A DNA stretch of 36,450 nt from Hyphomonadaceae bacterium. Its GTDB lineage: Bacteria > Pseudomonadota > Alphaproteobacteria > Caulobacterales > Hyphomonadaceae. The stretch covers positions 1-36,450 of the forward strand of contig JAOATF010000176.1 in NCBI GenBank assembly GCA_030158285.1, given 5' to 3'. Of this stretch, positions 1 to 7,694 are shown piece by piece. Numbering within the stretch: the stretch's first letter is position 1; each line of letters begins with the position of its first letter. The translations under genes were made by a program, and so were the position numbers. Under the pieces are notes generated by a model. That model was not told the DNA's origin. It worked only from the letters and a program-made list of their open reading frames with translations, and did not search any database.

Positions 1-2
1 AG

Positions 3-251
3 ACGGATGGCTATGGATCGCCGGTGCGGCTGAACTGGGCGCTCGATCATCCGGGTGATCCGGCGATTGTTTATGGACACGTCGCCGCACCCGATGTGCA
101 GGCGGTGAACAATACATGGTGCATCGACACGGGCTGCTGCTTCGGTGGAAAGCTCACCGCGTTGCGCTGGCCGGAGCGGGAAATCCTCAGCGTTGGCGCG
201 AGAAAAGTCTGGTTCGCGGCGAACCGCCCGCTTGCTGATCGCAGGCGCTGA
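3..251 (+). CDS. C-terminal end of a Pnkp/PrpE-like metallophosphatase (partial)
   Basis: The reading frame is open at the window edge (first full codon at 3) and ends with TGA at 249-251, so only the last 82 or so codons are present. The visible motifs, VYGH followed by VNNTWCIDTGCCFGGKLTAL and then WPEREILSV, are typical of the C-terminal part of the calcineurin-like phosphatase domain of bacterial polynucleotide kinase-phosphatase (Pnkp) and PrpE-type diadenosine tetraphosphatases. VYGH carries a metal-binding histidine, and the tail ARKVWFAANRPL also resembles Pnkp. The protein ends soon after this domain, so no ligase domain follows, unlike full-length Pnkp. Whether an N-terminal kinase domain exists cannot be seen. 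It could be a stand-alone phosphatase or a kinase-phosphatase fusion. Confidence 0.75.
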   Translation, partial: TDGYGSPVRLNWALDHPGDPAIVYGHVAAPDVQAVNNTWCIDTGCCFGGKLTALRWPEREILSVGARKVWFAANRPLADRRR

Positions 252-431
252 AAAAAGCGGCGCCCGCGCGATTGCACGTATACGGATCAATATATGTGCG
301 CGCATGCGAAATGCGGCACACGTTTCCTTAACATGATCGGTGCAATTCGTAAGACGTGACGCGGTGTCGTGGCGCTTGAAGGCGCGATGGCGGCGGGCAG
401 TCAGCGATCAGGTAAGAGTCGGGAAACAGCC

Positions 432-1028
432 GTGAAGAATGTCTTTCGGACAATGTTGTTGAGTGTGGTGGTGTTGCCCGCGACGCAGGCAATCGCCGAG
501 ACATCAGGCCCTGGCGCAGGGCGCGTCGATGGCAAGATCATCGAGCAGGTGCGCGCCTTCCTCAGCTCCGAGATCGTGCAGATGTCGGTGAAGGACCAGA
601 ACCGCAAGTATGCGGATCGCACTGATGACGAGATCACCGAGCTGGACAATAAATGGCGCAAGGAGACCGAGGCGAAGGCAAAGCCGCTGATCTCCGCCAC
701 GCTGTCCAACCCGCTGTCGGCCTACCTGACGCGCGTGCAGGCCAATTCGAACGGCTTGTTCACCGAGATCTTCGTGATGGACGACAAGGGCATGAACGTT
801 GGCCAGTCGAGCGTCTCGTCGGATTACTGGCAGGGCGATGAAGACAAGTGGCAGAAGACCTTCCAGGTGGGCGGCAATACCGTGTTCATCGACGCCCCGG
901 AGTTCGACGCCGACCTGAAGGCCACGGTCGTCCAGCTCAACATGTCGGTCGATGACCCGCAGACCAAGAAGCCGATCGGAGCGGCGACGTTCCAGGTCAA
1001 CCTCACCGAAATGCAGCGCCGTCGCTAG
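432..1028 (+). CDS. secreted PDC/Cache-sensor-like protein, probable partner of the downstream MCP
   Basis: This encodes about 198 aa. I chose the GTG start at 432 because it gives a compact signal peptide ([20 protein letters not shown], cleavage probably after AIA). Longer in-frame starts exist at 369 (GTG) and 387 (ATG), and the Shine-Dalgarno is weak. There is no membrane anchor after the signal peptide, so the mature protein should be periplasmic. The central part ([20 protein letters not shown], then a WQKTF strand, then an [17 protein letters not shown] stretch, then [10 protein letters not shown]) has the strand pattern of a PDC/Cache ligand-binding domain, but without the usual fused signalling module. 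Only 11 bases separate it from the chemoreceptor gene. A role as a separate ligand-binding subunit is inferred. Confidence 0.6.
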   Translation: MKNVFRTMLLSVVVLPATQAIAETSGPGAGRVDGKIIEQVRAFLSSEIVQMSVKDQNRKYADRTDDEITELDNKWRKETEAKAKPLISATLSNPLSAYLTRVQANSNGLFTEIFVMDDKGMNVGQSSVSSDYWQGDEDKWQKTFQVGGNTVFIDAPEFDADLKATVVQLNMSVDDPQTKKPIGAATFQVNLTEMQRRR

Positions 1029-1039
1029 GACCAAGACAC

Positions 1040-2743
1040 ATGACCGCAATGTTCCCCAAGTCCCTGGCCCGGTTCAATGACCTTCGGCTGGCCAAGAAAT
1101 TCACAGTCGCATTCGGCTGCATCGTGGCGGCGACGCTGCTGGTGTCGCTGGTGCTGATCGTCAACACGCTGAGCCTGCGGGGCAGTGTAGAAGCCAATAT
1201 GCGCGCGGTGGAAACGCTGGATGCGCTGCAGACATATGCCGACCGGATCGATGCGAGCCAGGAAGCGATGGCGCAGCTGGTCATTTCCGGCGATATCGCG
1301 TTTGCCGATATCTTCGCCGACGCGGTTGAACCGGTGACGGAAGCGCGCGATGCGCTGCTTGCCGTGGTCGATGACGCCAAGGTGCGCGAGCAGGTCGGCG
1401 AGATTTCCGACAATTTCGACACGTGGAAGTCGACGGTCGCCGATCGCCAGCTCACCTACATGCAGGACCCGGAGACGGTGGATATTGCCCGCTTCCTCGA
1501 GGCTTCGGCCGAGAAGGGCGACCTCGTGACCATGATGGATGCGGTCGCGCGTGAGCTGAACTCGCACTATTCGCAACTGCAAGAGCAGCGCAGCAACGAC
1601 CAGGCCGGGACGCTGACGCTGATGCAGATCACGGCTATCGGCTCGGGCGTCGTGCTGACGGCGATGGCGATCCTGTTCTCGATGTTCCTGTCGAAGGCGA
1701 TTGCTGCCCCGCTGGCCCAGCTGGCCACGATCACCAACCGTCTCAAGGACCGCGACTGGAGTGTCGAGGTGCCGCAGGATGCACGCAAGGACGAGGTCGG
1801 CGACATGCTGATCGCGCTGGCCGTGTTCCGCCAGAACGGCATCGAGAACGAGCAGATGGAAACGGCGCGCCGTGCGGAAGCCGAGCGCAAGCTGGCCCGG
1901 GCGCAGGAGATCGAAACCTCGATCAACGCCTTCAAACGCACCTCGGCGGACATGCTGAATGCGATGTCAGGCGCGTCCGAGAAGATGGCTGCTGCTTCAG
2001 ACCAGCTGCATGACGTCTCCTCGCAGAGCGCCTCGTTCACCGAGAACGTGTCGCGTGCGGCGGGATCGACCGGTGACAGCGTGCAGAGCGTTGCATCTGC
2101 GGTCGAGGAAATGTCGGCGTCGATCAGCGAGATCACGCAGCAGGTTCAGAAAGTGTCGACCTTGTCGCGTCAGACGGCCGATGCGTCCGACGATGCCGCC
2201 AAGCGCGTCATGGGCCTCCGCGAATCCGCCGAGAAGGTCAACAACGTGATCGACATCATCACGGGCATCACCAGCCAGATCAACATGCTGGCGCTGAACG
2301 CCACCATCGAGTCGGCGCGCGCCGGCGAGGCAGGTCGCGGGTTCGCGGTCGTGGCCAGCGAGGTGAAGTCTCTCGCCAACCAGGCCGGCAACGCCACGGT
2401 CGAGATCACCAAAGTGATCGAAGCCATCCAGGGCGACATCGCCTCTGTGGTGGACACGATCTCGGCGATCTGCCGCTCGGTCAACGAAGTGAGCCACAAC
2501 ACGTCTTCCGTCGCCGTGGCGGTGGAAGAGCAGAGCGCGGCGACCTCGGAAATCTCGGCCAATATCGGGCAGGTCTCGAACGACACGAGCCAGGTTGTGC
2601 AGAACGTGTCGAACGTCAAAGGCCGGGTTGAGGAAACGCGGCGGGTTGCGGGCGAAGTTCGCCAGCTCTCCTCGCAACTGCGCGAAAGCGCGGGCAGCCT
2701 CAACAGCGCCATCGCCGGATTTATCGCAGACGTCGCGGCCTGA
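1040..2743 (+). CDS. methyl-accepting chemotaxis protein
   Basis: This 567-aa chemoreceptor has TM1 at about residues 20-43, a roughly 150-residue periplasmic region of four-helix-bundle character (44-194), TM2 at 195-218, a HAMP domain at 219-272, and a long coiled-coil signalling domain to the C terminus. The highly conserved hairpin tip that contacts CheA/CheW is clear ([20 protein letters not shown] followed by [13 protein letters not shown], near residues 410-445). Glu/Gln-rich helices suit CheR/CheB methylation. No C-terminal CheR-binding pentapeptide is seen. The ligand is unknown. The upstream gene for a secreted PDC-like protein ends 11 bases earlier, so the two are probably co-transcribed. 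No other che gene is in the window. Confidence 0.95.
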   Translation: MTAMFPKSLARFNDLRLAKKFTVAFGCIVAATLLVSLVLIVNTLSLRGSVEANMRAVETLDALQTYADRIDASQEAMAQLVISGDIAFADIFADAVEPVTEARDALLAVVDDAKVREQVGEISDNFDTWKSTVADRQLTYMQDPETVDIARFLEASAEKGDLVTMMDAVARELNSHYSQLQEQRSNDQAGTLTLMQITAIGSGVVLTAMAILFSMFLSKAIAAPLAQLATITNRLKDRDWSVEVPQDARKDEVGDMLIALAVFRQNGIENEQMETARRAEAERKLARAQEIETSINAFKRTSADMLNAMSGASEKMAAASDQLHDVSSQSASFTENVSRAAGSTGDSVQSVASAVEEMSASISEITQQVQKVSTLSRQTADASDDAAKRVMGLRESAEKVNNVIDIITGITSQINMLALNATIESARAGEAGRGFAVVASEVKSLANQAGNATVEITKVIEAIQGDIASVVDTISAICRSVNEVSHNTSSVAVAVEEQSAATSEISANIGQVSNDTSQVVQNVSNVKGRVEETRRVAGEVRQLSSQLRESAGSLNSAIAGFIADVAA

Positions 2744-2804
2744 TCGCCACACCAACGACGCCTTCAGTTCAATCGATTTATGTCTTCCGACAAACGGAGT
2801 TCCC

Positions 2805-4169
2805 ATGTTCACGTCCAAATTCCTGCGCAAGGCGGCGATCTCTGCCAGCGCGATGAGCCTTGCGCTGCTGGGTGCAGCGGGCGCGGCACACGCCCAGACC
2901 AGCGATGCCGATGCGCTGAAAGCCGCGATGGCGCAGATCGACGCCCTGACGGCGCGGCTGACGGCGCTGGAGTCAAAGGTTGGCGGCGCAGAAGGTGGCG
3001 TGCGCGTGGTCGACACCACCAAGCCTGATCCCAATGCCGTGAAAGTGTCGCTGAAGCCGGGTCTCTCGGTTGCGACGGCCGACGGCAAGACGACGTTTGC
3101 TGTCGATGCGCGCGTGATGGCGGATGCGGGCTGGGTGGTGAAGGATGGCGCGGCTGACATTGGCGATGACACGGATGTGCGTCACCTGTGGCTGGGCGTT
3201 TCCGGCAAGTCCGGCGACTGGCGCTATAAAGTGCAGACCTCGATCGACAACAATTCGGTCGGCGTGAAGGATGCCTATGTCGCGTTCGACGGCATCAAGA
3301 ATGTGCCGATCATGGCCGGCAATTTCTACGAGAACAACGGCATGGAGATCATGTCGGGCAACCTCAACACCACCTTCATGGAAAGCGGCTCGGGCATCTC
3401 GGCGTTCCGCACGCTGCGCCACGTCGGCATTTCGGTGGACCCGTATGGCGACAACTGGGGCGCGCAGATCGGCCTGTTCGGCGATGGCGTTGCGGACCCG
3501 GCTGTTGCCGCCAATGACGAGGGCTGGTCGTTCGCCTCGCGCTTCACCTTCGCGCCGATCATGTCGGACGACATGGTGCTTCACCTCGGCGGGTCGTGGC
3601 GCTATCGCACGCCGGATTCGCCGCTGGAGCAGGTGCGCTTCCGCTCGGGCGGGGAGAGCCATGTCATCGGCGAGACGCTGGTGGACACGGGCAACGTCGC
3701 GGGCGTCGAGAGCTACACCACAGCGGCGCTTGAGGGCCTATATCGCATCGGCGGCGTCACGGTGATGAGCGAGTACAACGTCACCGACCTCAACCGCAAC
3801 GCACTGGCCGAGCCGAGCTTCAAGGGCGGCTATGTGTCGGTCGGCTGGATGCTGACGGGCGAGACGCGCGAGTACAACGCCAAGCGCGGCCTGGTCGGCC
3901 GTCTCAAGCCGAAAGCCAACTTCGCCATGGGCGGGGAAGGGCTGGGCGCCTGGGAAGTTGCGGCGCGGTTCAACACGCTCGACCTCACCGACAATGGCGT
4001 GAACGGCGGCGAGATGGAGTCGGTGACGGTTGGCCTCAACTGGTACACCACCCCGTTTACCCGCCTGATGCTGAACTATGTCCGCAATGATCTGGACGCG
4101 ACGGGCCCGGTGGCCTTCCGCGAGACTGATCCGGAATACGTGATGCTGCGCGCGCAGGCCGACTTCTAG
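2805..4169 (+). CDS. outer-membrane porin of the OprO/OprP type
   Basis: This encodes 454 aa. The ATG at 2805 is preceded by an ACGGAG Shine-Dalgarno and gives a typical signal peptide (positively charged N terminus, hydrophobic core, cleavage after AHA). A short coiled coil follows (DALKAAMAQIDALTARLTAL), common in porins that trimerise. The rest is alternating beta-strand sequence rich in Gly/Asp/aromatics and ends in an aromatic residue (RAQADF), the C-terminal signature for BAM-assisted insertion. The pattern, including DVRHLWLGVSGKSGDWRYKV and a GGYVSVGWMLTGETREY-like strand, matches the phosphate-selective porin O/P family. That family name does not prove phosphate selectivity. There is a 61-base gap after the chemoreceptor gene. 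Confidence 0.85.
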   Translation: MFTSKFLRKAAISASAMSLALLGAAGAAHAQTSDADALKAAMAQIDALTARLTALESKVGGAEGGVRVVDTTKPDPNAVKVSLKPGLSVATADGKTTFAVDARVMADAGWVVKDGAADIGDDTDVRHLWLGVSGKSGDWRYKVQTSIDNNSVGVKDAYVAFDGIKNVPIMAGNFYENNGMEIMSGNLNTTFMESGSGISAFRTLRHVGISVDPYGDNWGAQIGLFGDGVADPAVAANDEGWSFASRFTFAPIMSDDMVLHLGGSWRYRTPDSPLEQVRFRSGGESHVIGETLVDTGNVAGVESYTTAALEGLYRIGGVTVMSEYNVTDLNRNALAEPSFKGGYVSVGWMLTGETREYNAKRGLVGRLKPKANFAMGGEGLGAWEVAARFNTLDLTDNGVNGGEMESVTVGLNWYTTPFTRLMLNYVRNDLDATGPVAFRETDPEYVMLRAQADF

Positions 4170-4210
4170 GCTGCTCGCGCTACGGCGCCTCTTGACGGCG
4201 CCAAGGCTAA

Positions 4211-4239
4211 GTCCTCCTGATGATTTTCATCAGGAGGAC
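4211..4239 (+). promoter_or_regulatory. perfect 13-bp inverted repeat that sequesters the nitronate monooxygenase Shine-Dalgarno
   Basis: The arms GTCCTCCTGATGA (4211-4223) and TCATCAGGAGGAC (4227-4239) are perfectly complementary around a TTT loop. The Shine-Dalgarno AGGAGG (4232-4237) lies entirely in the 3' arm, 10 bases before the ATG at 4248. In RNA this would be a strong hairpin hiding the ribosome binding site. As DNA it could equally be a 29-bp operator palindrome. It has no T-run, so it is not a classical terminator. Confidence 0.8.
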
Positions 4240-4247
4240 ACTGGCCC

Positions 4248-5225
4248 ATGAAGACGCGCATCACTGAACTGTTCGGCATCGAGCACCCGATCATCCAGGG
4301 CGGGATGCACTATGTGGGCTTTGCGGAGATGGCGGCGGCCGTTTCCGAAGCGGGCGGCCTCGGCATCATCACCGGCCTGACCCAGCGCACGCCGGAGGGC
4401 CTGCGGGCCGAGATCCGCCGCTGCCGCGAGATGACGAAAAAGCCGTTCGGCGTGAACCTCACCTTCCTCCCGTCGGTGACGCCGCCGGATTATCCCGGTT
4501 TCGTGCGCACGATCATCGAGGAAGGCATCAAGATCGTGGAAACCGCCGGCAACAACCCGGCGCAGGTGATGCCGTTCTTCAAGGAAGCCGGCGTCAAGGT
4601 GATCCACAAATGCACGTCGGTGCGTCACTCGAAGAAGGCCGAGGCGATCGGCTGTGACGCGGTCAGCGTCGACGGCTTCGAGTGCGGCGGTCACCCGGGT
4701 GAGGACGATGTGCCGAACTTCATCCTGCTGCCGCGCGCGGCGGAGGAGCTCAAAATCCCGTTCGTGGCGTCCGGCGGCATGGCCGATGGCCGCTCGCTCG
4801 TGGCGGCGATGGCGCTGGGCGCCGAAGGCATGAACATGGGCACGCGCTTCATGGCCACGAAGGACGCGCCGATCCACCAGAATGTGAAAGATGCGCTGGT
4901 TGCGGCGAGCGAACTCGACACGCGCCTGATCATGCGGCCGCTGCGCAATACCGAGCGCGTGCTGAACAATGCGGGCGTCGCCAAGATCGTCGAGAAGGAG
5001 AAGCAGCTCGGCAATGGCATCAAGTTCGAGGACATCCTCAACGAGGTGGCGGGCGTCTATCCGAAGATCATGAAGGATGGCGACATGGATGCGGGCGCGT
5101 GGAGCTGCGGCATGGTCGCGGGCCTCATCCACGATGTGCCGACCGTGAAGGAGCTGATCACCCGCATCATGAAAGAAGCGGACGATATCATCGCCAAGCG
5201 CCTGACGGGCGCGCTGCGGGGCTAG
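4248..5225 (+). CDS. nitronate monooxygenase (2-nitropropane dioxygenase family)
   Basis: This 325-aa FMN-dependent TIM-barrel protein belongs to the NMO/2-nitropropane dioxygenase family, which oxidises alkyl nitronates to carbonyl compounds and nitrite. Visible signatures are the N-terminal HPIIQGGMHYVGFAEMAAAV, GGLGIITG, the DGFECGGHPGEDDVP segment with the histidine used as catalytic base in the family, and the phosphate-binding VASGGMADGRSLVAAMALGA followed by GMNMGTRF. The length is normal. The ATG at 4248 has an excellent AGGAGG 10 bases upstream, but that site is buried in an inverted repeat (see 4211-4239). Relatives include FabK-like enoyl-ACP reductases, so the exact substrate is uncertain. 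Probably a stand-alone transcript or read-through from the porin gene. Confidence 0.88.
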   Translation: MKTRITELFGIEHPIIQGGMHYVGFAEMAAAVSEAGGLGIITGLTQRTPEGLRAEIRRCREMTKKPFGVNLTFLPSVTPPDYPGFVRTIIEEGIKIVETAGNNPAQVMPFFKEAGVKVIHKCTSVRHSKKAEAIGCDAVSVDGFECGGHPGEDDVPNFILLPRAAEELKIPFVASGGMADGRSLVAAMALGAEGMNMGTRFMATKDAPIHQNVKDALVAASELDTRLIMRPLRNTERVLNNAGVAKIVEKEKQLGNGIKFEDILNEVAGVYPKIMKDGDMDAGAWSCGMVAGLIHDVPTVKELITRIMKEADDIIAKRLTGALRG

Positions 5226-5246
5226 GCGCGTCACGCACTGAAATGA

Positions 5247-5278
5247 AAAGGGCGGGACGCTGGTATGTCTCGCCCTTT
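5247..5278. terminator. bidirectional intrinsic terminator between convergent genes
   Basis: The stem AAAGGGCGGGAC (5247-5258) / GTCTCGCCCTTT (5267-5278) has one G-U wobble and an 8-base loop. On the plus strand the tail is GTCGTTT; on the minus strand CTTTTCATTTCAG follows. It lies between the nitronate monooxygenase gene (plus) and the TPR-protein gene (minus), so it can serve both. A closely related element lies at 5968-6008. Confidence 0.7.
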
Positions 5279-5311
5279 GTCGTTTGCGCGACGTGTCGGT
5301 GCGCCGGAGGT

Positions 5312-5884
5312 TCAGCCCTGGGATGCGCTCGTGGCGAGCGCCTTGTCGATCATCGCGATGCCATCCTTGATGTAGGGCGACAGCCGGCAGGTTTCCTTGC
5401 AGGCCTTGGCCATCTTCACAAGTTCGGCGCGCTGCGCCTCGGCGCCGGCGGCATTGCCGAGCATCGCGTAGGTGACGCCTAGCCGGCTTTTCGGATCGGG
5501 ATGCCCCGTGATCTTCTTCGCGGCGAACTCAAGATGCCGTTGTGCAGCTGCCCATTCGCCAAGATCCATCCGCGTGGCGCCCAGATAGAAATTCGCCTCG
5601 GCGTCTTTCGGCTTGCGCTGCACGATACCGGAAAAGAACGTCTCGGCGCGAGCGACGTCGCCGGCGTCCAGGGCGTTGAAGCCGACCTGGAAAGGGCTGC
5701 GGCTGGTGGTGTCAAACTCGCGCCGGCTGTTGCCGTCCCAAGGCGCTTCGGCCGGCGCCGTGTTGGCTGCCGGCGTAAAGGGGTAGGCCTCTGCGCCTGA
5801 AAGTGCTGGTGCGTCCTGCGCCTGCGCAGCGCCGGCGAACATGGCGGCTGCCCCCAGAAGAACCGAAAGCGCGAGCTGTCTCAT
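5312..5884 (-). CDS. periplasmic TPR-repeat protein, function unknown
   Basis: This encodes 190 aa. The ATG at 5884 (minus strand) was chosen because GGAGGGAC precedes it and it opens a clean signal peptide (MRQLALSVLLGAAAMFAGAA, cleavage after AQA). The mature part has a Pro/Ala-rich linker (about 25-60) and then helical pairs reading as tetratricopeptide-like repeats (about 63-150: GFNALDAGDVARAETFFSGI, ANFYLGATRMDLGEWAAAQR and GVTYAMLGNAAGAEAQ). A CKETC pair near residue 160 could form a disulfide in the periplasm. TPR proteins scaffold protein-protein contacts, but no partner can be deduced. It sits downstream of the cytochrome c gene on the same strand, but a terminator-like hairpin (5982-6003) separates them. 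Confidence 0.75.
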   Translation of the reverse strand: MRQLALSVLLGAAAMFAGAAQAQDAPALSGAEAYPFTPAANTAPAEAPWDGNSRREFDTTSRSPFQVGFNALDAGDVARAETFFSGIVQRKPKDAEANFYLGATRMDLGEWAAAQRHLEFAAKKITGHPDPKSRLGVTYAMLGNAAGAEAQRAELVKMAKACKETCRLSPYIKDGIAMIDKALATSASQG

Positions 5885-5970
5885 GTGTCCCTCCATTTGG
5901 GCTGGAAGGTACTCCGATGGGGGTGATTTGTCATTTATGACGTGAGCGGAAGGTCCGCAGGGATCGTCTG

Positions 5971-6003
5971 AAATGAAAAACGGCGAGGCAGTTATGCCTC
6001 GCC
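5971..6003 (-). terminator. intrinsic terminator after the cytochrome c gene
   Basis: The stem GGCGAGGC (5982-5989) / GCCTCGCC (5996-6003) has a 6-base loop and, read on the minus strand, is followed by GTTTTTCATTT. It sits just past the stop codon of the cytochrome c gene. The sequence closely resembles the hairpin at 5247-5278, including the CTGAAATGAAAA flank. Confidence 0.7.
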
Positions 6004-6029
6004 CTTCGTATCTCCGGTGCTCCCGCAGC

Positions 6030-6356
6030 CTATTCGGCTTTGACTTCCGGCAGGCTGCCTTCGGCGGGCAGCGATTTCTTGGTGAGGAAGACGGCGACGT
6101 TGCGCTTGTCTTCATCCGACATGCCGGAGACGGCGCCGGCCATCATCGGCACGGGGTTCGTCAGGGCGTCGATGATCTTCGCGTTGTCGAGGAGGGCCAG
6201 CTTGTCCTGCGTCGGCGCCTGCGGGATTGCGCCCGTGTGGCACATCTTGCAGCGCTGCTCGAAGATGGCGCCGCCTTCCGCGGGGCCGGGTTCGGCAAAG
6301 GCCGGGGCGGCGAGCACCGCGATACCCAGGACGGCGGCAACAGCAGTCAGTCTCAT
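6030..6356 (-). CDS. small periplasmic class I cytochrome c
   Basis: This encodes 108 aa. A signal peptide (about 1-21, cleavage after AFA) sends the protein to the periplasm. CKMCH (C36, C39, H40) is a single c-type haem attachment site. Distal Met ligand candidates are M71, M72 and M79 in the NPVPMMAGAVSGMSDEDKRN segment, followed by the usual C-terminal helix (VAVFLTKKSL). Size and layout fit a monohaem cytochrome c that carries electrons between periplasmic redox partners. The ATG at 6356 has a GGAGGG Shine-Dalgarno. No oxidase or dehydrogenase partner is adjacent. A terminator-like hairpin follows the gene. Confidence 0.88.
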   Translation of the reverse strand: MRLTAVAAVLGIAVLAAPAFAEPGPAEGGAIFEQRCKMCHTGAIPQAPTQDKLALLDNAKIIDALTNPVPMMAGAVSGMSDEDKRNVAVFLTKKSLPAEGSLPEVKAE

Positions 6357-6490
6357 GTATACCCTCCAGTAGACGCAGGGTCGGCTTGTAACGGTCCTTA
6401 CCTGAACAGGCCATGACCAAGCGCAGTTATTGCTGAACAGCGGCGTTTCGGTCGCAGTTACGGGCGGAATCGCCTAATCCGCGCGGGTCT

Positions 6491-6498
6491 GCTATGAG
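6491..6498 (+). promoter_or_regulatory. candidate -10 element of rnpB
   Basis: GCTATGAG lies 7 bases before the predicted 5' end of the RNase P RNA and resembles the GCTANAWC -10 pattern described for Caulobacter housekeeping promoters. No convincing -35 element is visible, so this is tentative. Confidence 0.3.
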
Positions 6499-6505
6499 CC
6501 CGGCT

Positions 6506-6904
<399 letters not shown>

Positions 6905-7009
6905 ACGTTTACCCAATTGCTGTGGACAGACAGCGCGGAGCAGCCAACAGCTGCTAAGGCCCGGTGTTTGCGGGAGTCTCGCGCCGGTGCTTTACACGTC
7001 GTAAACCAC

Positions 7010-7018
7010 TTATCCACA
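7010..7018 (+). promoter_or_regulatory. DnaA box
   Basis: TTATCCACA matches the strict DnaA-box consensus exactly. It lies about 200 bases before mraZ. A single box is not an origin, but DnaA acts as a transcription factor in Caulobacter-type cell cycles, so a regulatory role is possible. Chance occurrence cannot be excluded. Confidence 0.5.
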
Positions 7019-7078
7019 GACCGCCGGATATAGCTCACTGATCTACCGGTTTTGTTCCGTGCGCGGACGGTCAAATGG

Positions 7079-7094
7079 TTAACGGCGACCTAAC
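7079..7094 (+). promoter_or_regulatory. candidate CtrA binding site before mraZ
   Basis: TTAA-N7-CTAA(C) at 7079-7094 differs at one base from the TTAA-N7-TTAA consensus of the cell-cycle regulator CtrA. It lies just upstream of a possible -35 (TTGTTT, 7101). CtrA control of division genes is established in Caulobacter. Its use here is inferred. Confidence 0.4.
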
Positions 7095-7140
7095 GTCCCG
7101 TTGTTTCCCATATGCCCCCATGGTATCCCCTGACCTTCCA

Positions 7141-7189
7141 CGGAATGGGCTGCCGTGGCGGTGTTTTTTGGGTCCTCCATCCCATTCCG
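7141..7189 (+). promoter_or_regulatory. 9-bp inverted repeat in the mraZ 5' leader
   Basis: CGGAATGGG (7141-7149) is the exact reverse complement of CCCATTCCG (7181-7189), with a 31-base loop. A smaller repeat, CCACGG (7138-7143) / CCGTGG (7153-7158), overlaps it. TGGG elements, the core of known MraZ operators, occur at 7146 and 7169, but not at the regular 10-base spacing seen in E. coli. It could be an operator or a leader RNA fold. Confidence 0.4.
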
Positions 7190-7217
7190 GGCCGGAGTCT
7201 AGCGGGCAATCAGGAGT

Positions 7218-7694
7218 ATGTTCCTCTCCAATTTCGAGAGCGGCGTTGACGCCAAGAAACGGGTCTCGATCCCGGCGCCTTTCCGCAAGGTGCTTGGGGG
7301 CGCGGACAGCGTGTTCCTGTGGCCGTCACTCGACAAGCCGTGCATCGAAGGCGCGGGCGAACTCCTCATGCACCAGTTCGAGGATTCGATGGCCGATCTC
7401 GACCTGATGGACCCCCGCCGGATCGCCCTTGCGAACTACATCATGGGCGAGGCCAGGCAGGCCAAGCTGGATGAAGGTGGGCGGATCGTGCTGGACGCGG
7501 AACTACTGGTCACGGCCGGCGTGTCGGACAAGGCGAAATTCGTGGGGCTGGGCGACCGGTTCCAGATCTGGGAACCTGCCGCCTACGAGGCCGAGAAAGC
7601 GCAGATGCGCGCGCTCGCCAAGGACAGCATCGGCCTGCTCAAGGCCAAGCCGCGCCGCGCGGGCCAGACACCAGACAAGGTGGGCGGCGAATGA
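7218..7694 (+). CDS. mraZ: transcriptional regulator MraZ
   Basis: This 158-aa protein is the first gene of the dcw cluster. The N terminus MFLSNFESGVDAKKRVSIPA, followed by PFR, is the canonical MraZ/AbrB-like start (D-x-K-x-R-V-x-[IV]-P), and a second copy of the fold occurs at about 80-130 (KLDEGGRIVLDAELL). MraZ forms ring-shaped oligomers that bind TGGG repeats and usually repress the dcw operon. The ATG at 7218 is the only good start, because an in-frame TAG lies at 7200-7202. The nearest Shine-Dalgarno (AGGAG, 7212-7216) is just one base from the ATG, which is unusually close. The gene overlaps rsmH by 4 bases (ATGA). Confidence 0.95.
   Translation: MFLSNFESGVDAKKRVSIPAPFRKVLGGADSVFLWPSLDKPCIEGAGELLMHQFEDSMADLDLMDPRRIALANYIMGEARQAKLDEGGRIVLDAELLVTAGVSDKAKFVGLGDRFQIWEPAAYEAEKAQMRALAKDSIGLLKAKPRRAGQTPDKVGGE

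Larger units (their letters stand above)
6905..7217 (+). other. non-coding leader between rnpB and mraZ
   Basis: No convincing gene is seen in these 313 bases. The region holds a weak hairpin after rnpB (AGCAGC at 6939-6944 / GCTGCT at 6950-6955, no T-run), a small palindrome TTTAC-ACGTC-GTAAA (6991-7005), a DnaA box (7010-7018), a CtrA-like site (7079-7094), a possible promoter (TTGTTT 7101-7106, 17-base spacer, TATCCC 7124-7129) and a 9-bp inverted repeat (7141-7189). This is presumably the control region of the dcw operon. Confidence 0.6.

Noticed and set aside
4184-4202. GGCGCC-TCTTGAC-GGCGCC hairpin after the porin gene as a terminator
   Set aside because: The stem is only 6 bp and lacks a T-run; too weak to claim.
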